This document shows positions 7,077 through 13,954 of a stretch of 13,954 nucleotides of DNA, one piece after another. The first letter of the stretch is position 1. Each line of letters starts with the position of its first letter. A program made the translations under genes and the position numbers. The DNA comes from JBCDCP01 sp039181495 (GTDB lineage: Bacteria; Pseudomonadota; Alphaproteobacteria; Rhizobiales; Tepidamorphaceae), in the NCBI GenBank assembly GCA_039181495.1, contig JBCDCP010000080.1, positions 1 through 13,954 on the forward strand, read 5' to 3'. The notes under the pieces are model-generated. The model had not been told where the DNA came from, did not search any database, and was given only the letters and a program-made list of their open reading frames with translations.

Positions 7077-7083
7077 TCCGGCC

Positions 7084-8946
7084 GTGCTGCAACGCACAGA
7101 CACGTCAATTCGTCCTGACTATTCGAACATGCCCGACGACGCTGCCCAAATGCGCGGCCGACGGCTGTTCTTCGGAGCGCTTGTCTCGGCCACCGTTCTG
7201 GCTCTTCTGGCACTGATGGTATGGACGTTGTCGCCGTTGGGCCTCTCTGCTGTCGACCTCGCTCTCCTTACTCTCTTCGGTATTACCCTTCCGTGGACCG
7301 TGATCGGTTTCTGGAATGCGGTGATCGGGCTTTGGCTGATGCGACTGACCCGCGATCCAGTCGCCGCGGTCAATCCATACTTCGTGAGAGAACCCGATTG
7401 GCGGCGCGCTCGCGGGCGGCCGATGAGCCGGACTGCAATCCTGAGCTGCATTCGGAACGAGGATCTGGAACGGGTCATTCAAAACCTTGAGACAATGCTC
7501 AACGAATTGCGCGTCGCCGGTGTGGTCCCCGGTTTCTCGCTACATGTGCTGAGCGACAGCGACTGGCCCAATCTGGTCGACGATGAAGAACGTGCTTTCG
7601 ATCGACTACGTCTACGATGGGCAGGGATAATCGATGTCAGCTATCGACGGCGGCCATCCAATCCGGGCTTCAAGGCCGGTAATATCGGAGAGTTCCTGAG
7701 TCGGCAGGGCGACCAGTTCGATTATGCGCTCGTGCTGGACGCAGACAGCGTCATGAGCGTCCGAGCCATCCTGCGGCTGCGGCAGATGATGGAAGACAAT
7801 CCAAGGCTCGGCATCGCCCAAAGCCTGGTGACGGGTCTTCCAAGCGCCAGCCTTTTTGCACGTGTCTTTCAGTTCGGGATGCGCCTCGGGATGCGTTCCT
7901 ACACGCTGGGCAGCGCCTGGTGGCAGGGCGACTGCGGACCCTATTGGGGGCACAATGCCATGATCCGGCTGGCGCCGTTCATGGAGCACTGCAAGTTGCC
8001 GCAGCTGCCGGGAAAGGGTCCGCTCTCAGGCTGGATCCTGAGCCATGATCAAGTCGAGGCCGTGCTCATGCGCCGAGCCGGGTACGAAGTGCGCGTGATC
8101 CCGATGGAAGACGGATCATTTGAGGAAAACCCACCAAATCTGCTTGAGTTCATCCGCCGCGACCTGCGTTGGTGCCACGGCAACATGCAGTATTTCCATC
8201 TGCTGAAACTTGATGACCTAAAGCCGGTTAGCCGCGTTCAACTGATCCTTGCCATACTCATGTTCGTTGGCTCCCCAGCCTGGCTTGGCTTTGTCTGTCT
8301 TTCTTCGCTGAGCTTCATCTTTGGCTATGACAGCCTGGCCTTTCGAGGCGACATCGGGATGACCTTGTTTGCCATCATCATGACAATGGTCTTTGCGCCA
8401 AAACTGGCCACCATTGTCGATGTGATTGCCAGTTCCGAGACGCGTAAACGGTTTGGCGGCGGTGCGAGAGCGCTGCTGTCCTCACTTACTGAGGTTCTTT
8501 TTTCGATGCTGATCGCGCCGATCATGGCAATTGCGCACACCGTGTTCATGGGCGGATTGCTGTTCGGACACAAAAAGCAGTGGCCCGCTCAGCATCGTGA
8601 TGCCGGCGCCCTGCCCTGGGCTCCCCTGTTCGCCAAGCTCTGGCCACAGATGCTCTTTGGCCTTCTCGGATTTACCTGGTTCGCCGCGGCATTGAGCATG
8701 GGGCTAAATGCCTGGCTAGCATTGCCCATGATCGTGGGACCTGCCATCGCGGTTCTCATCGGATGGGTCACCGCCTGGCCTCAACTGGGCTATGCTTCGC
8801 ACCGGTTGGGACTATGGCTGATCCCCGAGGAAACAAGCCCACCGGAGACGATTGTATCGCTTGGTCTGCCGATCCTTGGCACCAGCACAGCAGCCCTTGC
8901 CATTGAGCCGAATAATGAGGCCACTGTACTGGAAGCGGCCGAATAG
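7084..8946 (+). CDS. opgH: Osmoregulated periplasmic glucan glucosyltransferase OpgH (MdoH), short form
   Basis: A 620-residue inner-membrane GT2 enzyme that polymerises glucose from UDP-glucose and passes the beta-glucan chain to the periplasm. Two membrane helices lie at about 28-50 and 56-88. The cytosolic catalytic domain then has SCIRNED (121-127), DADS (219-222, the D-x-D metal/UDP site), SHDQVEA (320-326, likely catalytic Asp322) and RRDLRW (358-363, the R/QxxRW motif). Several C-terminal helices run from about 385 to 565, with the OpgH-typical KKQWPAQHRD at 497-506. E. coli OpgH is about 850 residues; the extra N-terminal cytosolic part, which contacts FtsZ there, is largely missing here. 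The usual partner opgG is not adjacent. It starts at GTG and ends 15 nt from the convergent pepA stop. Confidence 0.95.
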   Translation: MLQRTDTSIRPDYSNMPDDAAQMRGRRLFFGALVSATVLALLALMVWTLSPLGLSAVDLALLTLFGITLPWTVIGFWNAVIGLWLMRLTRDPVAAVNPYFVREPDWRRARGRPMSRTAILSCIRNEDLERVIQNLETMLNELRVAGVVPGFSLHVLSDSDWPNLVDDEERAFDRLRLRWAGIIDVSYRRRPSNPGFKAGNIGEFLSRQGDQFDYALVLDADSVMSVRAILRLRQMMEDNPRLGIAQSLVTGLPSASLFARVFQFGMRLGMRSYTLGSAWWQGDCGPYWGHNAMIRLAPFMEHCKLPQLPGKGPLSGWILSHDQVEAVLMRRAGYEVRVIPMEDGSFEENPPNLLEFIRRDLRWCHGNMQYFHLLKLDDLKPVSRVQLILAILMFVGSPAWLGFVCLSSLSFIFGYDSLAFRGDIGMTLFAIIMTMVFAPKLATIVDVIASSETRKRFGGGARALLSSLTEVLFSMLIAPIMAIAHTVFMGGLLFGHKKQWPAQHRDAGALPWAPLFAKLWPQMLFGLLGFTWFAAALSMGLNAWLALPMIVGPAIAVLIGWVTAWPQLGYASHRLGLWLIPEETSPPETIVSLGLPILGTSTAALAIEPNNEATVLEAAE

Positions 8947-8951
8947 CCGCT
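8934..8951. terminator. Hairpin across the opgH stop codon, possible weak bidirectional terminator
   Basis: AGCGGC (8934-8939), loop CGAATA, GCCGCT (8946-8951): a perfect 6-bp GC-rich stem that includes part of the opgH stop codon, in a 15-nt gap between convergent genes. Neither side has a T-run, so it would be at best an atypical terminator. Confidence 0.3.
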
Positions 8952-8961
8952 GAGGTCCAGG

Positions 8962-10521
8962 TTAGCCCTGCTCGGAGCGATCCCGCACATATTGGTCCAG
9001 CAAACGCACGCCAAAACCTGAAGCCCAACCTGTGTTGGTGTCCGATTTCGGGCTGCTCATGCCGGTGCCGGCGATGTCGAGATGCGCCCATGGCGTATCA
9101 CCAACAAAACGCTGCAGAAACTGAGCGGCTGTTATTGACCCGGCCCATCGGCCACCGCTGTTTTTCATATCGGCGAACCGCGAGTCGATGAGCTTGTCGT
9201 AGGGCTTGCCCAGAGGCAGCCGCCACAACTTCTCACCGCTCGTTACACCTGCCTTGCCCAGCCCTTCAGCCAACTCATCGTTGTTGCTGAACAGCCCGGC
9301 ATGGTGGTGACCCAGTGCTACTATGACGGCACCAGTCAGCGTTGCCAGATTGACAACCCACTCCGGTTTGAAGCGGTCGATTGTGTAGTGTAGCGCATCG
9401 GCGAGGACGAGACGCCCTTCTGCGTCGGTGTTGATGATCTCGATTGTCGCGCCCGACATGGCGGTGACGATGTCACCGGGACGTTGTGCCCGGCCATCGG
9501 GCATGTTCTCGACAAGACCTATGACACCAATCGCATCGACCTTGGCCTTACGTCCGGCAAGCGCGTGCATGAGCCCAACGACACATGCCGCACCGGCCAT
9601 GTCGCCCTTCATGTCTTCCATGCCACCTGACGGCTTTATCGAGATACCGCCAGTATCGAACACCACGCCCTTGCCGACAAATGCGATCGGCTTGGTGCCT
9701 TTGGCCTTGGTTCCGCGCCAACGCATGATCGCGAGCTTGCTCTCGCGCTCACTGCCTTCGCCAACGCCCAACAGTGCCCGCATGCCAAGTTTGGCCATCT
9801 GCTTTTCGCCGAGGACCTCGACCTCGACGCCAAGCTTGGTCAGTGCTTCGGCATGGGCGGCAAACTCGGCTGGCCCCAGATCGTTGGCCGGCATGTTGAC
9901 CAGTTCGCGCGCCAGCATGACACCATCTGCGACCGCAAGGGCCTGCTTTGCAGCCTTCTTGGCGGCTGCCGGATCAGCGCAGGCGATTGTCACGACCTTC
10001 GGCCCGCTGTCCTTATCCGCACTGCCCTTGCCGGATTTCGCCAACTTGGAAGGCTTGGTCTTGTATTTGTCGAACTTGTAAGACCGCAGGACGATGCCTT
10101 GAGCCAATGCCGCTGCATCATCAGCGTCCAAATCTACGCCTAACTGCTCGAACAGAACCGTGACTGGTGCAGACTGACTGGAAACAGCGGCCCAAAGGCG
10201 CCCGCCAAAATCCGCAATCTGCTGATGGCGACCCAGCTGATCTGCATCGTGGTTCTCTTCGTCACCGTCGTGCTGTGCAGGTGCGGCGAGCGCTACGATA
10301 GCTTCCAGGCCGGTGTCCGAAGGCGCCCACAGTGTAAGGCTGCCGGACTTGCCGCTGAATTCAGCGGCGGCAGCTGCCTCCGAAAAACGGATTTTGTCCG
10401 CATGTTCTGCAGCTGTGGCAGCCAATTGCGGCAGATCGTCGACCACACTGGCCAACACAACGCAAACGCCCTTGCTCGGGGTCTTCAGTGGCTTGAAATC
10501 AATCTTTGGGCGCATTGCCAT
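8962..10521 (-). CDS. pepA: Leucyl aminopeptidase PepA (M17 family)
   Basis: A 519-residue cytosolic metallo-aminopeptidase that removes N-terminal residues, especially leucine, during peptide turnover; the family forms hexamers with two metal ions per active site. The C-terminal catalytic domain holds the M17 signature NTDAEGRL (364-371). Expected metal ligands are present: Lys284, Asp289, Asp307, Asp366 and Glu368, with Lys296 and Arg370 as catalytic residues. These are about two positions offset from E. coli PepA, whose length is similar. The N-terminal regulatory domain (1 to about 170) contains an acidic, His-rich stretch at about 84-100 and a Lys/Ser-rich linker at 156-170, both variable in the family. 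GAGGA lies 6 nt before the ATG. It diverges from lptF, as in other alphaproteobacteria. E. coli PepA also binds DNA; nothing here shows that. Confidence 0.97.
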   Translation of the reverse strand: MAMRPKIDFKPLKTPSKGVCVVLASVVDDLPQLAATAAEHADKIRFSEAAAAAEFSGKSGSLTLWAPSDTGLEAIVALAAPAQHDGDEENHDADQLGRHQQIADFGGRLWAAVSSQSAPVTVLFEQLGVDLDADDAAALAQGIVLRSYKFDKYKTKPSKLAKSGKGSADKDSGPKVVTIACADPAAAKKAAKQALAVADGVMLARELVNMPANDLGPAEFAAHAEALTKLGVEVEVLGEKQMAKLGMRALLGVGEGSERESKLAIMRWRGTKAKGTKPIAFVGKGVVFDTGGISIKPSGGMEDMKGDMAGAACVVGLMHALAGRKAKVDAIGVIGLVENMPDGRAQRPGDIVTAMSGATIEIINTDAEGRLVLADALHYTIDRFKPEWVVNLATLTGAVIVALGHHHAGLFSNNDELAEGLGKAGVTSGEKLWRLPLGKPYDKLIDSRFADMKNSGGRWAGSITAAQFLQRFVGDTPWAHLDIAGTGMSSPKSDTNTGWASGFGVRLLDQYVRDRSEQG

Positions 10522-10853
10522 TGGACATCCTCAATCTCTGGATCCGCAACCGCTAAGGCCTGCCGGTCGCATTGATCCTGGTCTCGTCATGCTGTTGCAA
10601 CGAAGCGGAAAGCCTCGTTGTGTAGTTGGGCCGACTCCTGAGCCAGCTCGGCGGACGCCGCTTACCTATTGCTCACACGAGTAAATTCCAATGCCATGCC
10701 TGAAATTTGCATTGCCGCCCACTCTATGTGCGAATGGCGATGCTCTTGCTTTTGGATCACGATGCCAGCCACCCCGAAGTCACACAATTGACGCGGTTTG
10801 GTTTAGGCTGTGGTCTCTCCACTGGCGCGTATAGTCCAGCCCCTGCATTCGCG
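10522..10853. promoter_or_regulatory. Divergent control region between pepA and lptF
   Basis: 332 bp with no convincing gene or tRNA. Toward lptF, TATAGT at 10830-10835 resembles a -10 box with no good -35; it would start RNA about 12 nt before the lptF ATG, a nearly leaderless message. A separate TTGACG at 10788-10793 resembles a -35 box but has no good -10 at 17 nt. An inverted repeat, CAATGC (10689-10694) and GCATTG (10709-10714), lies near the middle. The pepA ribosome-binding site is at 10528-10532. Confidence 0.45.
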
Positions 10854-12065
10854 ATGAATACGATCAGCCGCTACATCTTCCTACAAATTGCAGCGTCACT
10901 TGCACTGACGCTTACGACACTGATCGGAATCGTGTGGCTCAGCCAGGCTCTGCAGGAAATCAATCTTGTCATGGCCCAGGGTCAGACGCTCGGCCTGTTC
11001 CTGCTCGTCACGACCCTTGCCCTGCCCTCGCTCGTGGTCGTGATTGCGCCGGTGGCGCTGCTAATTTCCGTCCTTTACGTGCTCAATCGGCTGAATTCCG
11101 ACTCAGAACTTGTGATTGTCACCGCAGCCGGCGCGTCGAGGCTGCAGATCATCGTACCGGTTATGGCCATGGGCGTGTTGGTCATGCTGATGACCGGAAC
11201 GCTCAGCACCATCATCCAGCCGGACTCCCTCAGGCAGATCCGCAACATCATCACGCAGGTCAACGCGGACGTCATCGCGAGCATGGCTCAGGAAGGCCGG
11301 TTCACCAATGTGCAGGGTCTGACACTGCATATCCGGCAGCGCGGCAGTGATGGCAGCCTCGAAGGGCTAATGCTCCATGATCCGCGCGACAGTGATCAGG
11401 TGACAACCTATCTGGCCGAACGCGGACGCATCTCGCGCGAAGAGGACTCCGCGTTCCTGGTCATGGAGAACGGCAGTCTGCAACGTCGCGGCGTTAACCC
11501 TGAGGATGTGACGGTTGTTGCGTTCGATCGCTATGTCTACGACCTTTCGAACTTGCTGCAATCGGACGGACCAAGCCATTTCAATGTGCGTGAGCGGCCT
11601 ACACGGGACCTGCTCCTGGCAGATACAACTGAACCTTACTTTCTTGAAAACAAGGGCCGTTTCCGTGCAGAGCTGCACGAACGTTTCAGCTCAATGCTCT
11701 ATTCCCTGGCCTTCCCGGCGATTGCGCTGGCCACTGTCGGCTTCGCCCGGACAACCCGGCAGACGAGAACCGAGGCGATCATTTGGTGCGTGATCATGAT
11801 CATGGCTGTGCGCTTTGCTGGATTTGCCGCCGGAAACCTCAGCCGGCAAGACGCTATTGCAGTAATGGCCGTCTACGGCGTCCCCCTGGTCGCGACTGCT
11901 GCAGCGTTAATGGCCGCATTTGGCTACGCACGCTGGATGACGCGACTCCATGACTGGGTCGCGGCCCGGCTGCCGGTTGAAAGCCTCCGACGCTATAGCG
12001 GTTATGACAGATTTGAGGGACCACTGCGGCAATTCGCTCAACGTCTCATGCAGCGGCTGACTTGA
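10854..12065 (+). CDS. lptF: LPS export ABC transporter permease LptF
   Basis: A 403-residue inner-membrane permease of the YjgP/YjgQ family. With LptG and two LptB ATPases it extracts LPS from the inner membrane and passes it to the LptC-LptA bridge. It has helices at about 9-30, 46-77 and 99-121, a periplasmic beta-rich region (about 130-270) and helices at about 280-298, 307-327 and 336-358. The NSDSELVIVTAAGASR segment (81-96; Glu85) is the cytoplasmic coupling helix, and ELHERFSSMLYSLAFP (273-288) is the conserved motif before helix 4. The ATG at 10854 directly precedes the first helix; the frame is open further upstream, but those residues are not family-like. No good ribosome-binding site is seen. 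lptG follows after 7 nt. Confidence 0.93.
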   Translation: MNTISRYIFLQIAASLALTLTTLIGIVWLSQALQEINLVMAQGQTLGLFLLVTTLALPSLVVVIAPVALLISVLYVLNRLNSDSELVIVTAAGASRLQIIVPVMAMGVLVMLMTGTLSTIIQPDSLRQIRNIITQVNADVIASMAQEGRFTNVQGLTLHIRQRGSDGSLEGLMLHDPRDSDQVTTYLAERGRISREEDSAFLVMENGSLQRRGVNPEDVTVVAFDRYVYDLSNLLQSDGPSHFNVRERPTRDLLLADTTEPYFLENKGRFRAELHERFSSMLYSLAFPAIALATVGFARTTRQTRTEAIIWCVIMIMAVRFAGFAAGNLSRQDAIAVMAVYGVPLVATAAALMAAFGYARWMTRLHDWVAARLPVESLRRYSGYDRFEGPLRQFAQRLMQRLT

Positions 12066-12072
12066 GTGAACG

Positions 12073-13164
12073 ATGACAACGCACATCGCATTCCTTGGCA
12101 GAATCGGCAGGTACGTGGCCAAACGTTTCACTGTCGGCATCACGGTGGTGGTGTTGAGCGTTGTCACACTCGTCTTCGTCATCGAGTGCATCGAGAACCT
12201 GCGGCGCGCCTCCAATCACGACCGCGGAATCGATGTGGTTCTGATGCTGTCAGCGCTCAGGCTGCCCTGGTTGATTGAACAGGTGCTGCCCTTTGCCGTG
12301 CTTATTGGCGGTATTGTCGCATTCCTGTCATTGAGCCGAAGCCACGAACTCACGGTGGCGCGATCAATCGGGATGTCGGCCTGGCAGTTTGTTGGAATGG
12401 TCGCGGTGATGGCCGCTGCGATCGGTCTTCTGACGTCGATGGCGTTCAACCCGCTCGCAGCAGGATTGCTGCAGACCCACAGCGAGCGTTTCGAACAGGC
12501 CTTTGGCGACAATTCAGGCCGACTTTCGAACAAGTGGTTGAGGCAGACCGCAGATAGTGGCGCAAGCGTCATGCGGGCTGGTTCAGTGCTGGCATCTGGA
12601 CTGGATCTGCGAAGCGTGACGGTATTCGTATTTGATTCCCAGGGTCGTTTCATCGAACGGCTGGAAGCTGACCGTGCGGAATTACGGGATCAGGCGTGGC
12701 TGCTGCAGGGTGTATGGGTGATAGCACCCGGCGAAGATCCCGCATTTGAACCGGAAAAATCGCTGCCGACAACGCTCAGCGCCGAACAGATCACGGAATC
12801 GTTCATCGATCATGATTTTGTTTCGTTTTGGGATCTGCCGAGACAGATTGAAATCGCCCGACAGAGCGAGCTGAATTCGGCACGCTACCAGCTGCAGTAC
12901 CAGGCTCTCCTCGCCCGACCGGTGTTCTTCGTCGCCATGGTGATGATTGCGGCGGTTGTTTCATTGAGAGTGTTTCGCTTTGGCAACATAAGTTGGATGA
13001 TTCTCAGTGGCATAGCAGGTGGCTTTCTGCTTTATGTGGTGATGCAGATCGTTGGGGATCTGGGGGCTACGGGGTTCGTCCATCCTGTCGCAGCGGCTTG
13101 GGTGCCGCCATTGGTGACTTTGGCGTTGGCGACGGCGCTGCTGCTGACCACCGAGGATGGATAG
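12073..13164 (+). CDS. lptG: LPS export ABC transporter permease LptG
   Basis: A 363-residue partner of LptF in the LptB2FG complex of the inner membrane. Helices lie at about 18-38, 64-86 and 101-123, followed by the periplasmic domain (about 130-265) and helices at about 281-300, 305-328 and 335-358. The coupling-helix segment SRSHELTVARSIGMS (88-102; Glu92) and RYQLQYQALLARPVFF (271-286) before helix 4 identify it as a YjgP/YjgQ permease. Its place between lptF and lptD assigns it as LptG. The ATG lies 7 nt after the lptF stop with only a weak GAG upstream, so translation is probably coupled. The stop codon TAG directly abuts another ATG at 13165, which opens a 31-codon frame. Confidence 0.93.
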   Translation: MTTHIAFLGRIGRYVAKRFTVGITVVVLSVVTLVFVIECIENLRRASNHDRGIDVVLMLSALRLPWLIEQVLPFAVLIGGIVAFLSLSRSHELTVARSIGMSAWQFVGMVAVMAAAIGLLTSMAFNPLAAGLLQTHSERFEQAFGDNSGRLSNKWLRQTADSGASVMRAGSVLASGLDLRSVTVFVFDSQGRFIERLEADRAELRDQAWLLQGVWVIAPGEDPAFEPEKSLPTTLSAEQITESFIDHDFVSFWDLPRQIEIARQSELNSARYQLQYQALLARPVFFVAMVMIAAVVSLRVFRFGNISWMILSGIAGGFLLYVVMQIVGDLGATGFVHPVAAAWVPPLVTLALATALLLTTEDG

Positions 13165-13256
13165 ATGAACATCACTCAGTGCGCCTTTCATGGTCCTGCG
13201 AGTCTGCAGGAGCAATGTCGTCATCAGGGAGGGATCTGCCAGTCGGCAAGTACGGA

Positions 13257-13954
13257 ATGAGCAGGTGGACGACAAAAGTTCGGTCAACGTGCGGGCGCGC
13301 GGCTGGTGCTGCTGTGCCCTTTTGGCCTTGGCGCGACGGTTTGTTGTCGCGTAATGCAGCCGCACCTTCCGACTGCCGCACAAATGCCGACTCTGCAATT
13401 GCTCACCGTGCCTGCCTTGTCGTGACCGGCCTCGCCACAATGACGGCCTGCGCGGCACTGCTGGTAGCGACCCCGACACCTGCGATGGCGCAGACCGCGA
13501 TTGATGCCGACGGGAACCCGGCTGGCGTTGTCGAGACGCCAATCGGCGAGATCGCCACCGACCCCAACGCCCGGATGCTGCTCGAGGCCGATGAGATCAT
13601 CTACGATTTCGACAACGAGATCGTATCGGCCGTGGGCAATGTCCAGATCTACTATGACGGCTTCACTGTTGAGGCAGATAGCGTGAGCTATCAGCAGGTC
13701 ACGGGCCAACTGACCGCGACCGGTAACGTCAAGATTACCGAGCCTGGCGGTAATGTCGTGCTTAGCGATTCGATCGATTTATCAGAGAATCTGCGTGATG
13801 GGTTCGTCGAGTCTCTGACAATCGTAACTCCGGACGAGTCGCGTTTCGGAGCCGCAAGCGCCGAGCGGCGTGGGCCGCTGACGATTTTTAACCGTGGCAC
13901 CTTCACGGCCTGTCCGTCATGCGAACAGAACCCCCAAAAGCCGCTGACATGGCA
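13257..13954 (+). CDS. lptD: LPS-assembly outer-membrane protein LptD, 3'-truncated by window edge
   Basis: The N-terminal 232 residues of LptD, the beta-barrel that inserts LPS into the outer leaflet with LptE. After a long leader comes a hydrophobic signal region (about 51-75) ending in A-M-A before Gln79. The OstA/LptA-like jellyroll follows from about 105, with repeating strands such as LLEADEIIYDFDNEIVSAVG and QLTATGNVKITE, and then the CPSC motif (Cys219, Cys222) typical of alphaproteobacterial LptD. The frame runs on past the window end. The start is uncertain: ATG 13257 overlaps a TGA as ATGA; ATG 13215 has AGGAG only 2 nt upstream; ATG 13440 would leave a signal peptide with no charged start. 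All give an unusual N-terminus. It is part of the lptF-lptG-lptD run. Confidence 0.9.
   Translation, partial: MSRWTTKVRSTCGRAAGAAVPFWPWRDGLLSRNAAAPSDCRTNADSAIAHRACLVVTGLATMTACAALLVATPTPAMAQTAIDADGNPAGVVETPIGEIATDPNARMLLEADEIIYDFDNEIVSAVGNVQIYYDGFTVEADSVSYQQVTGQLTATGNVKITEPGGNVVLSDSIDLSENLRDGFVESLTIVTPDESRFGAASAERRGPLTIFNRGTFTACPSCEQNPQKPLTW

Larger units (their letters stand above)
6750..7083. promoter_or_regulatory. Divergent control region between the MDR gene and opgH
   Basis: About 330 bp between outward-facing genes; it must hold promoters for both the leftward unit and opgH. Seen in it: a perfect 14-bp palindrome CCCTGT-GG-ACAGGG at 6773-6786, and a hairpin at 7048-7066 next to the opgH ribosome-binding site. 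On the minus strand a weak -10-like TATGCT (6821-6816) lies 17 nt after TTTCAG; this is poor and only a candidate. No convincing coding frame or tRNA was found here. Confidence 0.5.

Noticed and set aside
10707..10853. N-terminal extension of LptF
   Set aside because: The 49 extra residues are not LptF-like, and the protein family begins just before the first helix, at the ATG at 10854.
10522..10853. tRNA or small RNA gene in the pepA-lptF gap
   Set aside because: No cloverleaf, TTC-loop sequence or CCA end was seen by eye on either strand; only short stems without terminator T-runs.
1..13954. CRISPR array, insertion sequence or phage element
   Set aside because: No spaced direct repeats, transposase, integrase or terminal inverted repeats with target duplications were found, and the genes are intact and compactly spaced.

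Overview
The window looks like chromosomal DNA from an alphaproteobacterium. It is GC-rich, and its right end has the order pepA (divergent), lptF, lptG, lptD, which I know from that class. The MDR/PTPS-like/glycosyltransferase/methyltransferase gene set in the middle also resembles sets I remember from alphaproteobacterial genomes. I cannot name a genus. No rRNA, tRNA, CRISPR array, insertion sequence or phage gene was seen, and apart from the window edges all genes look intact.

Layout. (1) 1-1011, +: the 3' part of a YeeE/YedE (TsuA-like) sulfur-compound transporter, meeting the next gene tail to tail. (2) 1015-6749, -: six genes all read leftward. In transcription order they are a BchC-like MDR dehydrogenase, a 6-pyruvoyl-tetrahydropterin-synthase (PTPS/QueD)-like protein, a GT4 glycosyltransferase and a SAM methyltransferase, then, after a 68-nt gap, a secreted PHB-depolymerase-like esterase and a CaiB/BaiF CoA-transferase. 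(3) 6750-7083: divergent control region. (4) 7084-8946, +: opgH, the osmoregulated periplasmic glucan glucosyltransferase, in a short form and with no opgG beside it. (5) 8962-10521, -: pepA leucyl aminopeptidase. (6) 10522-10853: divergent control region. (7) 10854-13954, +: lptF, lptG and the start of lptD, which carry lipopolysaccharide to the outer membrane.

The most notable part is the tight four-gene unit at 3276-6749. It pairs a PTPS-fold protein with an oxidoreductase, a glycosyltransferase and a methyltransferase, as expected for a pathway making a glycosylated, methylated small molecule, possibly a pterin glycoside. The PTPS-like protein has lost the catalytic Cys, the Asp-His pair and one zinc-binding His of classical PTPS/QueD, so its chemistry is probably not the textbook reaction. 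The opgH and lpt genes put two envelope functions beside it (periplasmic glucans and LPS export), but nothing in the sequence ties them to the four-gene unit.
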